From contig NZ_AVQI01000084.1 in the NCBI RefSeq assembly GCF_000468115.1, positions 1-64,000 of the forward strand: DNA of 64,000 nucleotides, read 5' to 3'. This document shows positions 8,700 through 17,100 of the stretch, piece by piece (within the stretch, counting starts at the first letter, position 1; each line of letters starts with the position of its first letter). The stretch comes from Treponema socranskii subsp. socranskii VPI DR56BR1116 = ATCC 35536. Lineage in GTDB: Bacteria > Spirochaetota > Spirochaetia > Treponematales > Treponemataceae. The notes beneath the pieces were generated by a model. The model searched no databases and was not told the DNA's origin. It saw nothing but the letters and a program-made list of their open reading frames with translations. The translations under genes and the position numbers were made by a program.

Positions 8700-8728
8700 A
8701 ATATACTATAGTGGCGGCGTAATGTCAA
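8700..8728 (-). promoter_or_regulatory. Promoter of the candidate small RNA
   Basis: On the minus strand TTGACA (8728-8723), exactly 17 bases, then TATATT (8705-8700). It overlaps the start codon of the plus-strand gene at 8722, so the two transcription units may interfere with each other. Confidence 0.65.
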
Positions 8729-9114
8729 GTATTTTTTTAAATTTCTTTCGAAAAATTAAATTGATCGATATCGTCGTCTTTGCCGTCTTTGCTGCCGTCA
8801 CGGTGTATGCGTTTTCGTTTGCGTACAGCGGCGGCGTTGAACGCAGGGAACTCGTCGTGCATACGCCTCGCGGTGTTTTTGCGTACGATATGTCGAAAGA
8901 CAGAATTATCGATGTCGAAGGTGCTATCGGCATATCCCGCATCGAAATCTCCGGCGACACCGCGAGTTTTCTCGATTCACCGTGTCCGAATAAAACCTGC
9001 GTGCAGTCGATGCCGATACGTGAAACGGGCGAATGGTCTGCGTGCCTTCCGAACCAAGTGTTCCTCAGAATAGAAGGAGGCAGGGCAGGGGCGGTCGACG
9101 CGACGGTTCGGTAA
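8722..9114 (+). CDS. NusG domain II-containing exported protein
   Basis: 130 residues: a short basic start, one membrane segment (residues about 14-34, VVFAVFAAVTVYAFSFAYSG) and an extracytoplasmic domain with the pattern CPNKTC ... CLPNQVF that marks the small 'NusG domain II' proteins found in clostridia and spirochaetes. Despite the name they are not transcription factors; their role is unknown. No Shine-Dalgarno precedes the ATG, and a -10 like TATACT at 8702-8707 is the nearest promoter element. The start overlaps the promoter of the candidate small RNA on the other strand. Confidence 0.75.
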   Translation: MSSIFLNFFRKIKLIDIVVFAVFAAVTVYAFSFAYSGGVERRELVVHTPRGVFAYDMSKDRIIDVEGAIGISRIEISGDTASFLDSPCPNKTCVQSMPIRETGEWSACLPNQVFLRIEGGRAGAVDATVR

Positions 9115-9331
9115 GCGCAAAACGCCGCATTTGTTTTTAATAATCGGACACTTCAAAAAACTCGGTTGGATTTTAGAGGTTTTTATTTTTGCGTTTTTGC
9201 TTTTTATTTTCCATCCGGTTCGCGAATCAACTGAATGTTGCGTTTCGAACACACATAACAGTGTGCGGGGCGACCTTCCGGTTGCGTGACAAAACGGTCG
9301 GAAAAGTGCGCGATATACGTGTTTCCGCCGA
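9115..9331. other. Non-coding stretch upstream of the lipoprotein gene
   Basis: The interval from 9115 to the lipoprotein start at 9419 is 304 bases. Up to 9331 I see no convincing gene, repeat or RNA. The remainder holds the promoter and hairpin listed separately. Confidence 0.5.
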
Positions 9332-9360
9332 TTTACAAAACTCGGCGTTCGCTCTACAAT
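9332..9360 (+). promoter_or_regulatory. Promoter of the lipoprotein gene at 9419
   Basis: TTTACA (9332-9337), 17 bases, TACAAT (9355-9360). The expected transcript start is near 9367, leaving a leader of about 50 bases that opens with a hairpin. Confidence 0.65.
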
Positions 9361-9370
9361 ATATGAGTCG

Positions 9371-9390
9371 ATCGGCGAAAGCCGATTTTT
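9371..9390 (+). terminator. Short hairpin with T-run at the start of the leader
   Basis: ATCGGC and GCCGAT pair around a GAAA loop and are followed by TTTTT. It looks like a small intrinsic terminator but lies only a few bases after the predicted transcript start, so it could be an attenuator or a 5'-protecting hairpin. Confidence 0.4.
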
Positions 9391-9418
9391 CCGGCCGGTC
9401 GCTTATAGGAGATGTCGC

Positions 9419-9844
9419 ATGAAACACGTTGGAAAAGGTATTGTCGTTTTTGCAATTTTTGCCGCACTCGGCGTTTTCGCTTCGTGCAAATCGACAAAGC
9501 GGGGCGGCGCCATTGCGGAATACCGCTACGGCATGACTGTCGGCGATAAAACCGGTTATACGTTTTACCGGTTTTACGGAAACGATACGTTTTCTCGGGG
9601 TGCGTACGGCAGGGACGGTTCGAAATCGGGAGAGATCGAAACGGAGCGGGGGACGTATTCGGGCGATCTGTCCGCCGACGGAGCACTGACGCTTACCGTT
9701 ACGTCGACGTTTAATGCGCTCGGCGGCACGTGGCTCGGCGTATCCGCGCCGGAAGCTGAAAGCGGAAAAATTGTCGGCGATACGTTTGAATTCAACGGCA
9801 TCCGCTACGTGCGCTCCGGCGGCAAAAGCGCCGGCGAGCGTTGA
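9419..9844 (+). CDS. Small lipoprotein of unknown function
   Basis: 141 residues. Lysine-containing start, hydrophobic core and lipobox VFASC (cysteine at about residue 22) show an exported lipoprotein. After the cysteine follow a basic stretch (KSTKRGG) and a glycine-, threonine- and serine-rich beta-type domain ending FEFNGIRYVRSGG. AGGAGA lies seven bases before the ATG. I do not recognise the family. It appears to form its own transcription unit. Confidence 0.7.
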   Translation: MKHVGKGIVVFAIFAALGVFASCKSTKRGGAIAEYRYGMTVGDKTGYTFYRFYGNDTFSRGAYGRDGSKSGEIETERGTYSGDLSADGALTLTVTSTFNALGGTWLGVSAPEAESGKIVGDTFEFNGIRYVRSGGKSAGER

Positions 9845-9897
9845 TGTGATTGCGTGCCGGCACCGTATACGTTTCGAACGAATGTCTTTTCATATAG

Positions 9898-9926
9898 TTG
9901 ACACAAACGCCTCGCTTCTATATACT
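9898..9926 (+). promoter_or_regulatory. Promoter of tRNA-Thr
   Basis: TTGACA (9898-9903), 17 bases, TATACT (9921-9926), fifteen bases before the mature tRNA. Confidence 0.8.
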
Positions 9927-9940
9927 TACAAAACGCGTTT

Positions 9941-10013
9941 GCCCTTGTAGCTCAGTCGGTAGAGCGCAACCATGGTAAGGTTGAGGTCTGCAGTTCGATT
10001 CTGCACGGGGGCT
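9941..10013 (+). tRNA. tRNA-Thr (anticodon GGT)
   Basis: 73-base cloverleaf. The acceptor stem GCCCTTG pairs with CGGGGGC with two G-U pairs, the D arm contains AGCTCAGTCGGTAGAGC, the anticodon stem CAACC/GGTTG holds the loop ATGGTAA with anticodon GGT, and the T arm contains GTTCGATT. CCA is not encoded. It reads ACC and ACU codons. Probably co-transcribed with rpmG, which begins 40 bases later. Confidence 0.95.
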
Positions 10014-10053
10014 CGAACAGTCGAAATTGCTGTTTAAGTCAGAGGATATCATT

Positions 10054-10230
10054 ATGGCGAGTAAAAAGAAAGGTGCTGTTGAAATCATTGCGCTGCAGTG
10101 TACGGAATGCAAACGGAAAAATTATACGACGATGAAAAACCGCAAGAATACGCAGGGAAAGCTTGAATTGAGCAAATACTGTCCGTTCGATCGGAAACAC
10201 ACCGTTCATAAGGAAACAAAAGTAAAATAG
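10054..10230 (+). CDS. rpmG: 50S ribosomal protein L33
   Basis: 58-residue basic protein of the large subunit. It has the L33 pattern [21 protein letters not shown] and the ending [17 protein letters not shown]. The second zinc pair is incomplete (CPFD in place of CPxC), which is common in L33 forms that have dropped zinc. The start at 10054 follows AGAGG; the frame is open to 10027 but the family begins at MASKKKG. It lies between two tRNA genes as in other treponemes. Confidence 0.93.
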   Translation: MASKKKGAVEIIALQCTECKRKNYTTMKNRKNTQGKLELSKYCPFDRKHTVHKETKVK

Positions 10231-10235
10231 CGCGC

Positions 10236-10263
10236 AGCCGGTGAAACGCGGCTTTTCGTTTTG
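10236..10263 (+). terminator. Probable terminator after rpmG
   Basis: AGCCG and CGGCT (10236-10240, 10249-10253) pair around GTGAAACG and are followed by TTTCGTTTT. The stem is short and the T-run interrupted. Confidence 0.45.
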
Positions 10264-10329
10264 CGTTTAATCGGTGCGTTCTGTCCGTTTTCGTAAAATC
10301 ATGTTTTACGAGTGCGGTTTTATATACTC

Positions 10330-10365
10330 GATGTTTGCCGTACCTGTGTGCAAACATCATTTTTT
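10330..10365 (+). terminator. Hairpin with T-run just before tRNA-Trp
   Basis: GATGTTTG (10330-10337) and CAAACATC (10351-10358) form a perfect 8-base-pair stem, followed by a run of six T ending at the tRNA-Trp 5' end. A TATACT at 10323-10328 lies directly before it. It could stop read-through from rpmG, or regulate or mark processing of a transcript that begins here. Confidence 0.5.
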
Positions 10366-10438
10366 AGGCCAGTAGCTCAGCTGGTAGAGTTGCGGTCTCC
10401 AAAACCGCCTGTCGTGGGTTCGAATCCTGCCTGGCCTG
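10366..10438 (+). tRNA. tRNA-Trp (anticodon CCA)
   Basis: 73-base cloverleaf: acceptor stem AGGCCAG/CTGGCCT, D arm with AGCTCAGCTGGTAGAG, anticodon stem GCGGT/ACCGC around CTCCAAA with anticodon CCA, and T arm GGTTCGAATCC. CCA is not encoded. secE starts 21 bases downstream, so the tRNA is likely cut from a transcript shared with secE-nusG, as in many bacteria. Confidence 0.95.
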
Positions 10439-10458
10439 TCATTTTTAGCGGGGGTACT

Positions 10459-10641
10459 ATGTCAAAGGTTATTCAATTTTTTCGAGAAAGCAAAGCCGAA
10501 CTTAAAAAAGTCGTTTGGCCGTCCCGTGACGACGTCGTCTCTTCCGTAATCGTAGTTATCATTTCGACGTTTATCGTCGCCGTCATACTCGGTTTGCTCG
10601 ATTTGGGATTTACCGCTGCGTTCCGCGCGATTATGAAATAG
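10459..10641 (+). CDS. secE: Preprotein translocase subunit SecE
   Basis: 60 residues, the short single-span form of SecE that clamps SecY in the inner membrane. The amphipathic segment with FFRESKAELKKVVWPSRDD carries the conserved VxWP motif, followed by one membrane helix (IVVIISTFIVAVILGLLDLGF). GGGG lies before the ATG at 10459. It lies between tRNA-Trp and nusG, the usual place. Confidence 0.95.
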   Translation: MSKVIQFFRESKAELKKVVWPSRDDVVSSVIVVIISTFIVAVILGLLDLGFTAAFRAIMK

Positions 10642-10652
10642 GAAAGCGCTGC

Positions 10653-11210
10653 ATGGCAAAGAATTGGTATATTCTGCATACCTATACGGGGTATGAGCAG
10701 AAGATCGAGCGGACGATCAGGCTGCTGCTCGAGTCGAAAGATATAGATCCCACGGTCGTTACCGATGTAAAAGTTCCCGTCGAAGAGATCATCGAAGTAA
10801 AAGACGGTAAACAACGTTCGCGCAAAAATAAATTTTTGCCGGGCTACATCATGCTTGAAATGGATTTGCCCGAACTCGATTGGAAAAAGACGTGTACGGC
10901 GATCCGCCGCATTCAGGGCGTGACGGGTTTTGTCGGTACGAATCCGAGCGATCGGCCGCGTCCTATTTCCGTTGACGAAGCGAAAAACCTGCTGCAAAAA
11001 TCCGGCGCGATAAAGGGTGAAAAAACCGTGCGCGTCAAGCAGTCGTACGCCGTCGGCGACAAAGTGAAGATCATCGACGGTCCTTTTGCGACGTTCAGCG
11101 GGGACATCGACGAAGTGAATACGGAAAAAGACAGGCTTCGCGTTACGGTGCAGATTTTCGGCCGTGCGACGCCCGTCGAAGTCAGCCTCATGCAGGTTGA
11201 AAAGATCTAG
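10653..11210 (+). CDS. nusG: Transcription termination/antitermination factor NusG
   Basis: 185 residues. The N-terminal NGN domain starts KNWYILHTYTGYEQKIE, carries FLPGYIMLEMDL and IQGVTGFVG, and is followed by the C-terminal KOW domain with YAVGDKVKIIDGPFATFSGDIDEVN. NusG binds RNA polymerase and links it to Rho, NusE/ribosome or elongation control. It starts 11 bases after secE in the conserved secE-nusG-rplK order. Confidence 0.95.
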   Translation: MAKNWYILHTYTGYEQKIERTIRLLLESKDIDPTVVTDVKVPVEEIIEVKDGKQRSRKNKFLPGYIMLEMDLPELDWKKTCTAIRRIQGVTGFVGTNPSDRPRPISVDEAKNLLQKSGAIKGEKTVRVKQSYAVGDKVKIIDGPFATFSGDIDEVNTEKDRLRVTVQIFGRATPVEVSLMQVEKI

Positions 11211-11384
11211 ATATAACAAAGTTCGGAATCAGGATCCGCGTCTGAAAAAGTGCGGACAAAATCTTTCCGCCGCACGTGCGGCAGGAGAGTATACCTGTTT
11301 TGGGAGAAGCGCCGGTCCGTCGGACATACGCGCTTCGCTAGGGATGCCGCATGCGGTATACCCGCACCAATTAAGGAGTTCATT
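11211..11384 (+). promoter_or_regulatory. Structured leader of the rplK operon
   Basis: 174 bases between nusG and rplK hold several hairpins: TCCGC/GCGGA (11235-11255), the 14-base palindrome GCCGCACGTGCGGC (11269-11282), and a long element with GAAGCGC/GCGCTTC outside (11306-11312, 11330-11336) and GTCC/GGAC inside. In other bacteria ribosomal proteins L1 or L10 repress their operons through such leaders. Which protein binds here is not visible. Confidence 0.5.
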
Positions 11385-11816
11385 ATGGCTGGAAAAAAGG
11401 TTACGGCTGTCATTAAACTGCAGTGCCCTGCAGGAGCTGCGACGCCGGCGCCCCCGATCGGTCCCGCATTGGGCCCGCACGGAGTGAGCGCGCCGAAATT
11501 TGTCCAAGAATTCAACGACAGAACGAAAAAGATGGAAAAGGGACTCGTCATCCCCGTCGTTCTCACCGTCTATCAGGACAAATCCTACACGTTTATCTTA
11601 AAGACCCCGCCTGCCGCCGTCCTCATCAAAAAGGCGCTCAAGCTGGAAAAGGGTTCGGGAAATCCGCTTCGCGACAAAGTCGGAAAGCTTTCTCAAAAGG
11701 ATCTCGAAGAGATCGCCAAGACGAAGATGCCCGACGTCAACGCGAACGATCTCGACGCGGCAAAAAAAATTATCGCCGGTACTGCACGCAGTATGGGCGT
11801 CGATGTGGAGGCATGA
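11385..11816 (+). CDS. rplK: 50S ribosomal protein L11
   Basis: 143 residues. Conserved N-terminal segment [23 protein letters not shown], then the rRNA-binding C-terminal half with GSGNP and [12 protein letters not shown]11 forms the GTPase-associated region with L10 and L7/L12 and binds the 23S rRNA site of thiostrepton. AAGGAG precedes the ATG at 11385; the open frame further upstream is leader sequence. Confidence 0.96.
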   Translation: MAGKKVTAVIKLQCPAGAATPAPPIGPALGPHGVSAPKFVQEFNDRTKKMEKGLVIPVVLTVYQDKSYTFILKTPPAAVLIKKALKLEKGSGNPLRDKVGKLSQKDLEEIAKTKMPDVNANDLDAAKKIIAGTARSMGVDVEA

Positions 11817-11817
11817 T

Positions 11818-12498
11818 ATGAAGCGTGGAAAAAAATATCGCGCGTCTGCAGCAAAATACGATCTTACGAAAAAATACCTCGTCGCCGACGCGTGCAAAAT
11901 GGTGCAGGATATGAAATACGCCGCTTTCGATGAAACGGTCGAAGCGCATATTTCCCTCAAACTCGGTAAAAACGCAAGCGTCCGCGATACGCTCGTATTC
12001 CCGAATCAGTTTACCGCCGAAAAGAAAGTGCTCGTCTTTTGCAAAGACGACCGCGCAAAAGAAGCGCTCGACGCGGGTGCGACTTACGCCGGAGCGGACG
12101 AATACATTCAAAAGGTAAAAGACGGCTGGCTCGATTTCGACATCGCCGTCGCCACTCCCGATATGATGAAAGACGTCGGCCGCCTCGGTATGGTGCTCGG
12201 ACGCAAAGGCCTTATGCCGAACCCGAAGACGGGAACGGTTACGAACGACATCGTTCACGCGATCGGCGAACTCAAAAAAGGACGCACCGAATTCCGCGCG
12301 GATAAAGGCGGCGTCATCCATATTGCGGTCGGCAAAGTATCGATGGATCCCGGCAAAGTCGCGGAAAACATCGACGTGCTCTTAAGCGAAGTGCGCCGCC
12401 GCAAACCGGTCGACGCGAAATCGGGCTATATTTCGACCGTTTCCGTGAGCTCTACGATGGGACCCGGCGTATGGATCGACTATAAGGAAGGAGAATAA
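11818..12498 (+). CDS. rplA: 50S ribosomal protein L1
   Basis: 226 residues with the L1 signatures [21 protein letters not shown], and the strongly conserved [15 protein letters not shown]. It forms the mobile L1 stalk next to the E site and often represses its own mRNA. The start at 11818 follows GGAGG; an upstream in-frame ATG at 11803 overlaps rplK and is not needed. rplJ begins two bases after its stop. Confidence 0.96.
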   Translation: MKRGKKYRASAAKYDLTKKYLVADACKMVQDMKYAAFDETVEAHISLKLGKNASVRDTLVFPNQFTAEKKVLVFCKDDRAKEALDAGATYAGADEYIQKVKDGWLDFDIAVATPDMMKDVGRLGMVLGRKGLMPNPKTGTVTNDIVHAIGELKKGRTEFRADKGGVIHIAVGKVSMDPGKVAENIDVLLSEVRRRKPVDAKSGYISTVSVSSTMGPGVWIDYKEGE

Positions 12499-12500
12499 TT

Positions 12501-13208
12501 ATGGCCGTCAAAGCAAAAAAAATACAACCTGCAAAAACGGCTGCGATCGAAGCAGCGAAAAAGACATTTGCCGATTACAACGACTTCATTTTCGCCGATT
12601 ACCGCGGTATGACGGTCGAGCAGATTACGCAGCTTCGCAGAAAGCTCCGCGAGCAGAGCGCCGTCCTCAAAGTCGTCAAAAACAATTTTGCGCGCATCGC
12701 CTTTGCGGATATGAAAATCGACAACGTTGCCGATTACCTTAAAGGGCCGACCGTCGTCGCGATGGTAAAAGAAGATTCGAACGAAGTTGCAAAGACGCTG
12801 TTCGACTTTACGAAAGACGCGCCGACTTTAAACGTCAAAGGCGGCTTTATCGGCAAAGAGATCTACGATGCGGCGAAGATTTCGGAGTTTTCGAAGATTC
12901 CGGGCAAAAAGACCCTCATCGCGATGCTCATGTCCGCGATCAACGGACCTGCCCGCCAGCTCGCAGCGACGCTGCAGGCGTACGTCGACAAAAAAGCGGC
13001 CGGCGGAGACGTTTCACCGGATGCTCCGAAATCCGCCGCGGCAGCCGAAACTCCGAAAGCGGAAGAAGCGCCCGCTGCTGCAGCGGAGGCTCCGAAGGCT
13101 GACGCGGCACCTGCATCCGAAGCGCCGAAAGCCGATGCGGCTCCCGCCGAAAAACCGGCAGAGGGCACAGCCGAAGCTCCGAAAGCGGATGCCGCTCCCG
13201 AAGCGTAA
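12501..13208 (+). CDS. rplJ: 50S ribosomal protein L10 with an alanine/proline-rich tail
   Basis: 235 residues; ordinary L10 has about 165-175. The core (residues 1 to about 172) has the L10 features FADYRGMTVEQITQLRRKLRE, KVVKNNFARIA, the FSKIPGKKTLIAML segment and the C-terminal helix that binds L7/L12 dimers. After it come about 60 residues of low-complexity sequence made of repeats such as EAPKADAAP, rich in alanine, proline, glutamate and lysine. The tail follows the L12-binding helix, so it would project from the stalk base. Only two bases separate it from rplA, so there is no separate L10 leader. Confidence 0.93.
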   Translation: MAVKAKKIQPAKTAAIEAAKKTFADYNDFIFADYRGMTVEQITQLRRKLREQSAVLKVVKNNFARIAFADMKIDNVADYLKGPTVVAMVKEDSNEVAKTLFDFTKDAPTLNVKGGFIGKEIYDAAKISEFSKIPGKKTLIAMLMSAINGPARQLAATLQAYVDKKAAGGDVSPDAPKSAAAAETPKAEEAPAAAAEAPKADAAPASEAPKADAAPAEKPAEGTAEAPKADAAPEA

Positions 13209-13430
13209 CGATTTTCCGGTATGCGCCGGATTTCGATGTGCTCGCTTTGCGGGTAAAAGCGCATACGGGGTTTTGCAGTGCTTTGTAAAATCCCCGCACT
13301 GTGTGTATAAACTGCGGTCAGGCTTCATTGCTGTCGACTGTCCGCATAAAACCGGTCGTCTTTTTAAGAAGACAAATCCGGAATCGCTCCGTACGGGGCG
13401 AATAATTATTATTTTTTAGGAGAAGATAAT
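13209..13430 (+). promoter_or_regulatory. Intergenic spacer rplJ-rplL with hairpin
   Basis: 222 bases. GGGGTTTTGC and GTAAAATCCCC (about 13267-13298) can form a stable hairpin. A long spacer here could serve extra expression of L7/L12, needed in four to six copies per ribosome, by processing or an internal promoter. I see no clear promoter. Confidence 0.35.
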
Positions 13431-13814
13431 ATGGCAGCACTTACGAATGAAGAGATTCTCGACGCGATTGCGAACATGACGGTTCAGCAGGCAGCCGATC
13501 TCGTTAAAGCGATGGAAGAAAAATTCGGCGTCACGGCGGCGGCACCCGTAGCAGTTGCGGCAGCACCCGGCGCGGCCGGAGGAGCGGCAGCCGAAGAGCA
13601 GAGCGACTTTACGATCACGCTCGAAAAATTCGATCCGGCGAAAAAGATTCCGGTTATCAAAGCGATCCGCGAAATCACGGGACTGGGCTTGGGAGAAGCG
13701 AAGACGCTCGTCGAAGGCGCTCCGAAAGTCGTCAAAGAAGGCGTCAGCAAAGCGGATGCCGACAAAATCATCGCCCAGCTCACGGAAGCCGGCGGTACCG
13801 CAAGCAAAAAATAA
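13431..13814 (+). CDS. rplL: 50S ribosomal protein L7/L12
   Basis: 127 residues: N-terminal dimerisation domain ([27 protein letters not shown]), alanine/glycine-rich hinge ([12 protein letters not shown]) and C-terminal factor-binding domain with [24 protein letters not shown]. It is the flexible stalk protein that recruits translational GTPases. TAGGAG precedes the ATG. Confidence 0.96.
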   Translation: MAALTNEEILDAIANMTVQQAADLVKAMEEKFGVTAAAPVAVAAAPGAAGGAAAEEQSDFTITLEKFDPAKKIPVIKAIREITGLGLGEAKTLVEGAPKVVKEGVSKADADKIIAQLTEAGGTASKK

Positions 13815-13949
13815 GCAATTTGCATCTGACGGAAGCTTTGGAAGAGTGAAGTTTTTCGATGCTTCCGTACGGAAACGAAGCCGTTCGAAGATTTCGGTTT
13901 TCGGACGGTTTTCTCGATTTTCCGAACGATTGAAACGCCTGCGAAAAAA

Positions 13950-13995
13950 GGCGGAATCGAAGCGCGCTTGAATGTATCCTGTGCGCTTTTCCGCC
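13950..13995 (+). promoter_or_regulatory. Long hairpin between rplL and rpoB
   Basis: GGCGGAA (13950-13956) pairs with TTCCGCC (13989-13995) and AAGCGC (13960-13965) with GCGCTT (13983-13988) around a 17-base loop. In Escherichia coli the same spacer holds a partial terminator and an RNase III site that reduce rpoBC expression relative to the ribosomal proteins; the same role is inferred here. The whole spacer is 296 bases. Confidence 0.5.
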
Positions 13996-14110
13996 GTTTC
14001 GCGGCACACCCGCCGTTTCCGAGTCAACACGGAAACACGAGGCGCCTTTCGTGCTGAGGAGAGTTTCTCCTTGTAGCGAAAGAACGCTCGACTGCACATA
14101 GAGGAACCAG

Positions 14111-17100
14111 ATGTTCGCAAAAACCCGAACGATCGACCGCCGCTACATCGGCAAAGACATCCGCAATTTCATGGACGTGCCCGATCTCATTTCGATCCAG
14201 ACTTCGTCGTATGAAAGTTTTCTTCAAGCAAATAAAATTAAAAATCGCGAAAAGCCGCTCGAACAGGGACTGCAGGAAGTGTTTACGTCCGTGTTTCCGA
14301 TCGAAAGTCCGAACGGCGATATGAACCTCGAATTCGATTCGTACGAACTCGATTTCGACAATATTAAATTTTCCGAACTCGAATGCAAGCAAAAGGGTTT
14401 AACCTATGCCGTGCCGCTGAAAGCGGTTATCAAGCTCGTGTTTCTCCAAACGGGAACCATTTTGCAAAAAGACATATACATGGGCGACATCCCGCTCATG
14501 ACGGACAGGGGCACCTTTATCATAAACGGAGCCGAGCGCGTCGTCGTCTCACAGATTCACCGATCGCCGGGCGTCATCTTTTGCCACGATAAGGGCGTCT
14601 ATTCGAGCCGCATCATCCCGTATCGCGGTTCGTGGCTCGAATTCGAAATCGATCAAAAGAAAGAATTGATCTTTGCGAAAATCGACCGCAAAAAGAAAAT
14701 CCTCGGTACGATTTTGCTGCGCGCGCTCGGCTACAATACGCGCGAGCAGATCATCCGCTGTTTTTATACGACGGAAGAAGTACCGGTAAAGAGCGATAAC
14801 GCTTCCCGTGAAAAGCTCGTCGATAAAGTGCTCGCGAGCGCGGTTATCCTGCGCGACAAAGATACGAACGAAGAAAAGCGCCTGTTCAATGCCGGTATCC
14901 GGTTGCACCCGCATGAAATCGACGACCTCATCGCAAACGGCGTGAGCAAAATCGTCGTCATCAAATTCGATACGAGGGGCAAGGGCGCCGACGAAAAAAA
15001 CGAATCGCTCAATTCGCAGATGATCATTAACTGTTTTGAGCGCGAAGAAGTGCGCTACGTCAAAGAAGGTTCCGTCGATATGGAACCGACTAAAGAAGAT
15101 GTGCTTTCCGCCGTTTACCAGATACTCATGCCGGGAGAACCGATCACCGTCGAAGCCGCCGAAAAAGATTTGGCGTCCATGTTCTTTTCCGAACGCCGCT
15201 ACGATTTGGGAAGAGTCGGCCGCTATAAGCTCAACAAAAAATTCGACTACAAAGACGATGTTGAGGACTTTACGCTTATCCGCGAAGACGTCATCCAGAC
15301 GATGAAATACCTCATCAAAGTATACATCGGCGACGAACAGATAGACGATATCGATCACCTCGGCAACCGGCGTATCCGTTCCGTCGGCGAACTCATGACG
15401 AATCAGCTGAAGACGGCGTTCAATCGCATGGAACGCATAGCAAAAGAACGCATGAGCTTAAAAGAAACGGAAACGATGAAGCCTCAGGATTTGATTTCGA
15501 TCAAACCGATCGTCGCATCCATCAAAGAATTTTTCGGCTCGTCGCAGCTTTCGCAGTTTATGGATCAAGTCAATCCGCTTGCCGAACTTACGCACAAGAG
15601 ACGCTTGAACGCGCTCGGGCCCGGCGGTCTTTCCCGCGAGAGGGCGGGCTTTGAAGTGCGCGACGTTCACTATTCGCATTACGGGCGCATGTGTCCGATC
15701 GAAACGCCTGAAGGACCGAACATCGGGCTCATCGTTTCGCTTGCGATTTTTACGCGCATCAACGATTACGGCTTTCTCGAAGCGCCGTACCGTAAAGTCG
15801 AAAACGGCAAAGTGACGAGCAAAGTCGAATACCTTTCCGCGATGGACGAAGACAAATACTACATCGGACAGGTCGTCGAAGGTATCGGCAAGGACGGTTC
15901 GTTTTCGGCCGATATGATTTCGTGCCGCAACCGCGGAAACTATACGCAGCGCTCGCCGAAAGACGTGCAGTACATAGACGTTTCGCCTCGGCAAGTCATC
16001 TCCGTTTCCGCATCCCTCGTTCCGTTCCTCGAACACGACGACGCGAACCGCGCGCTCATGGGCTGCAATATGCAGCGCCAGGCGGTACCGCTCCTGTTCC
16101 CCGAACCGCCGATCGTCGGCACCGGCATGGAGGAAAAGACGGCCTACGATTCGGGTGTTCTCATCAAAGCGAAACATGCGGGTGAAGTTGTGTCAGTGAC
16201 GAGCGACTGTATCAAGGTAAAACCGGAAGGTGCAAAAAAGACCGACCCGCTCGACGAATACATCCTGCTCAAATACCAACGCACGAATCAGGATACCTGC
16301 TATCACCAGCGGCCGACCGTTTCCGTCGGAGAAACGGTAAAAGAAGGCGACGTGCTTGCCGACGGACCTGCGACGTTCAACGGAGAGCTTGCGCTCGGAC
16401 GCAATATCCTCGTCGGTTTTGTGCCGTGGAACGGATACAATTACGAAGACGCCGTCCTTATCTCGCAGCGGGTCGTTCGCGAAGATATGTATACGTCGAT
16501 CCACATAAAAGAATTTACGATCGAAATCCGCGAAACGAAACTCGGTCCCGAAAAGATTACGCGCGACGTTCCGAACACCGCTTCGAAAACGCTCGACAAT
16601 CTCGACGTGGAAGGCATCATCAGAGTCGGCGCTAAAGTGAGAAGCGGCGACATTTTGGTCGGAAAGGTTACGCCGAAAAGCGAAACCGAAACGACGCCCG
16701 AATTCAAATTATTAAATTCGATATTCGGTGAAAAAGCGAAAGAAGTGCGCGATTCGTCGCTTCGCGTTCCGTACGGCGTCGAAGGCGTCGTCATCGACAT
16801 ACAGCGGCTGCGGAGGACTCAGGGAGACGATTTGAATCCCGGCGTCGACGAAGTCGTCAAAGTGCTTATCGCAAACAAGCGCAAGCTCTGCGAAGGCGAC
16901 AAGATGGCCGGACGCCACGGAAACAAGGGCGTCGTCGCGCGCATCCTTCCGATCGAAGATATGCCGTACCTCGAAGACGGTACACCTCTCGACGTCTGCT
17001 TGAATCCGCTCGGCGTTCCGTCCCGCATGAATATCGGACAGATCATGGAAAGCGAACTCGGTATGGCCGGCCGCTATTTGAGCCAATACTACGAGTGCCC

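Noticed and set aside
9921-9926. Copies of TATACTTACAA at 9921 and 46051 as half-sites of the sugar operator
   Set aside because: Both are explained as -10 boxes at correct distance from -35 boxes, and neither has the right half of the palindrome.
12960-13208. Tandem DNA repeat in the rplJ end
   Set aside because: The repetition is at protein level (EAPKADAAP); the bases differ between units, so it was treated as a coding feature and not as a DNA repeat element.
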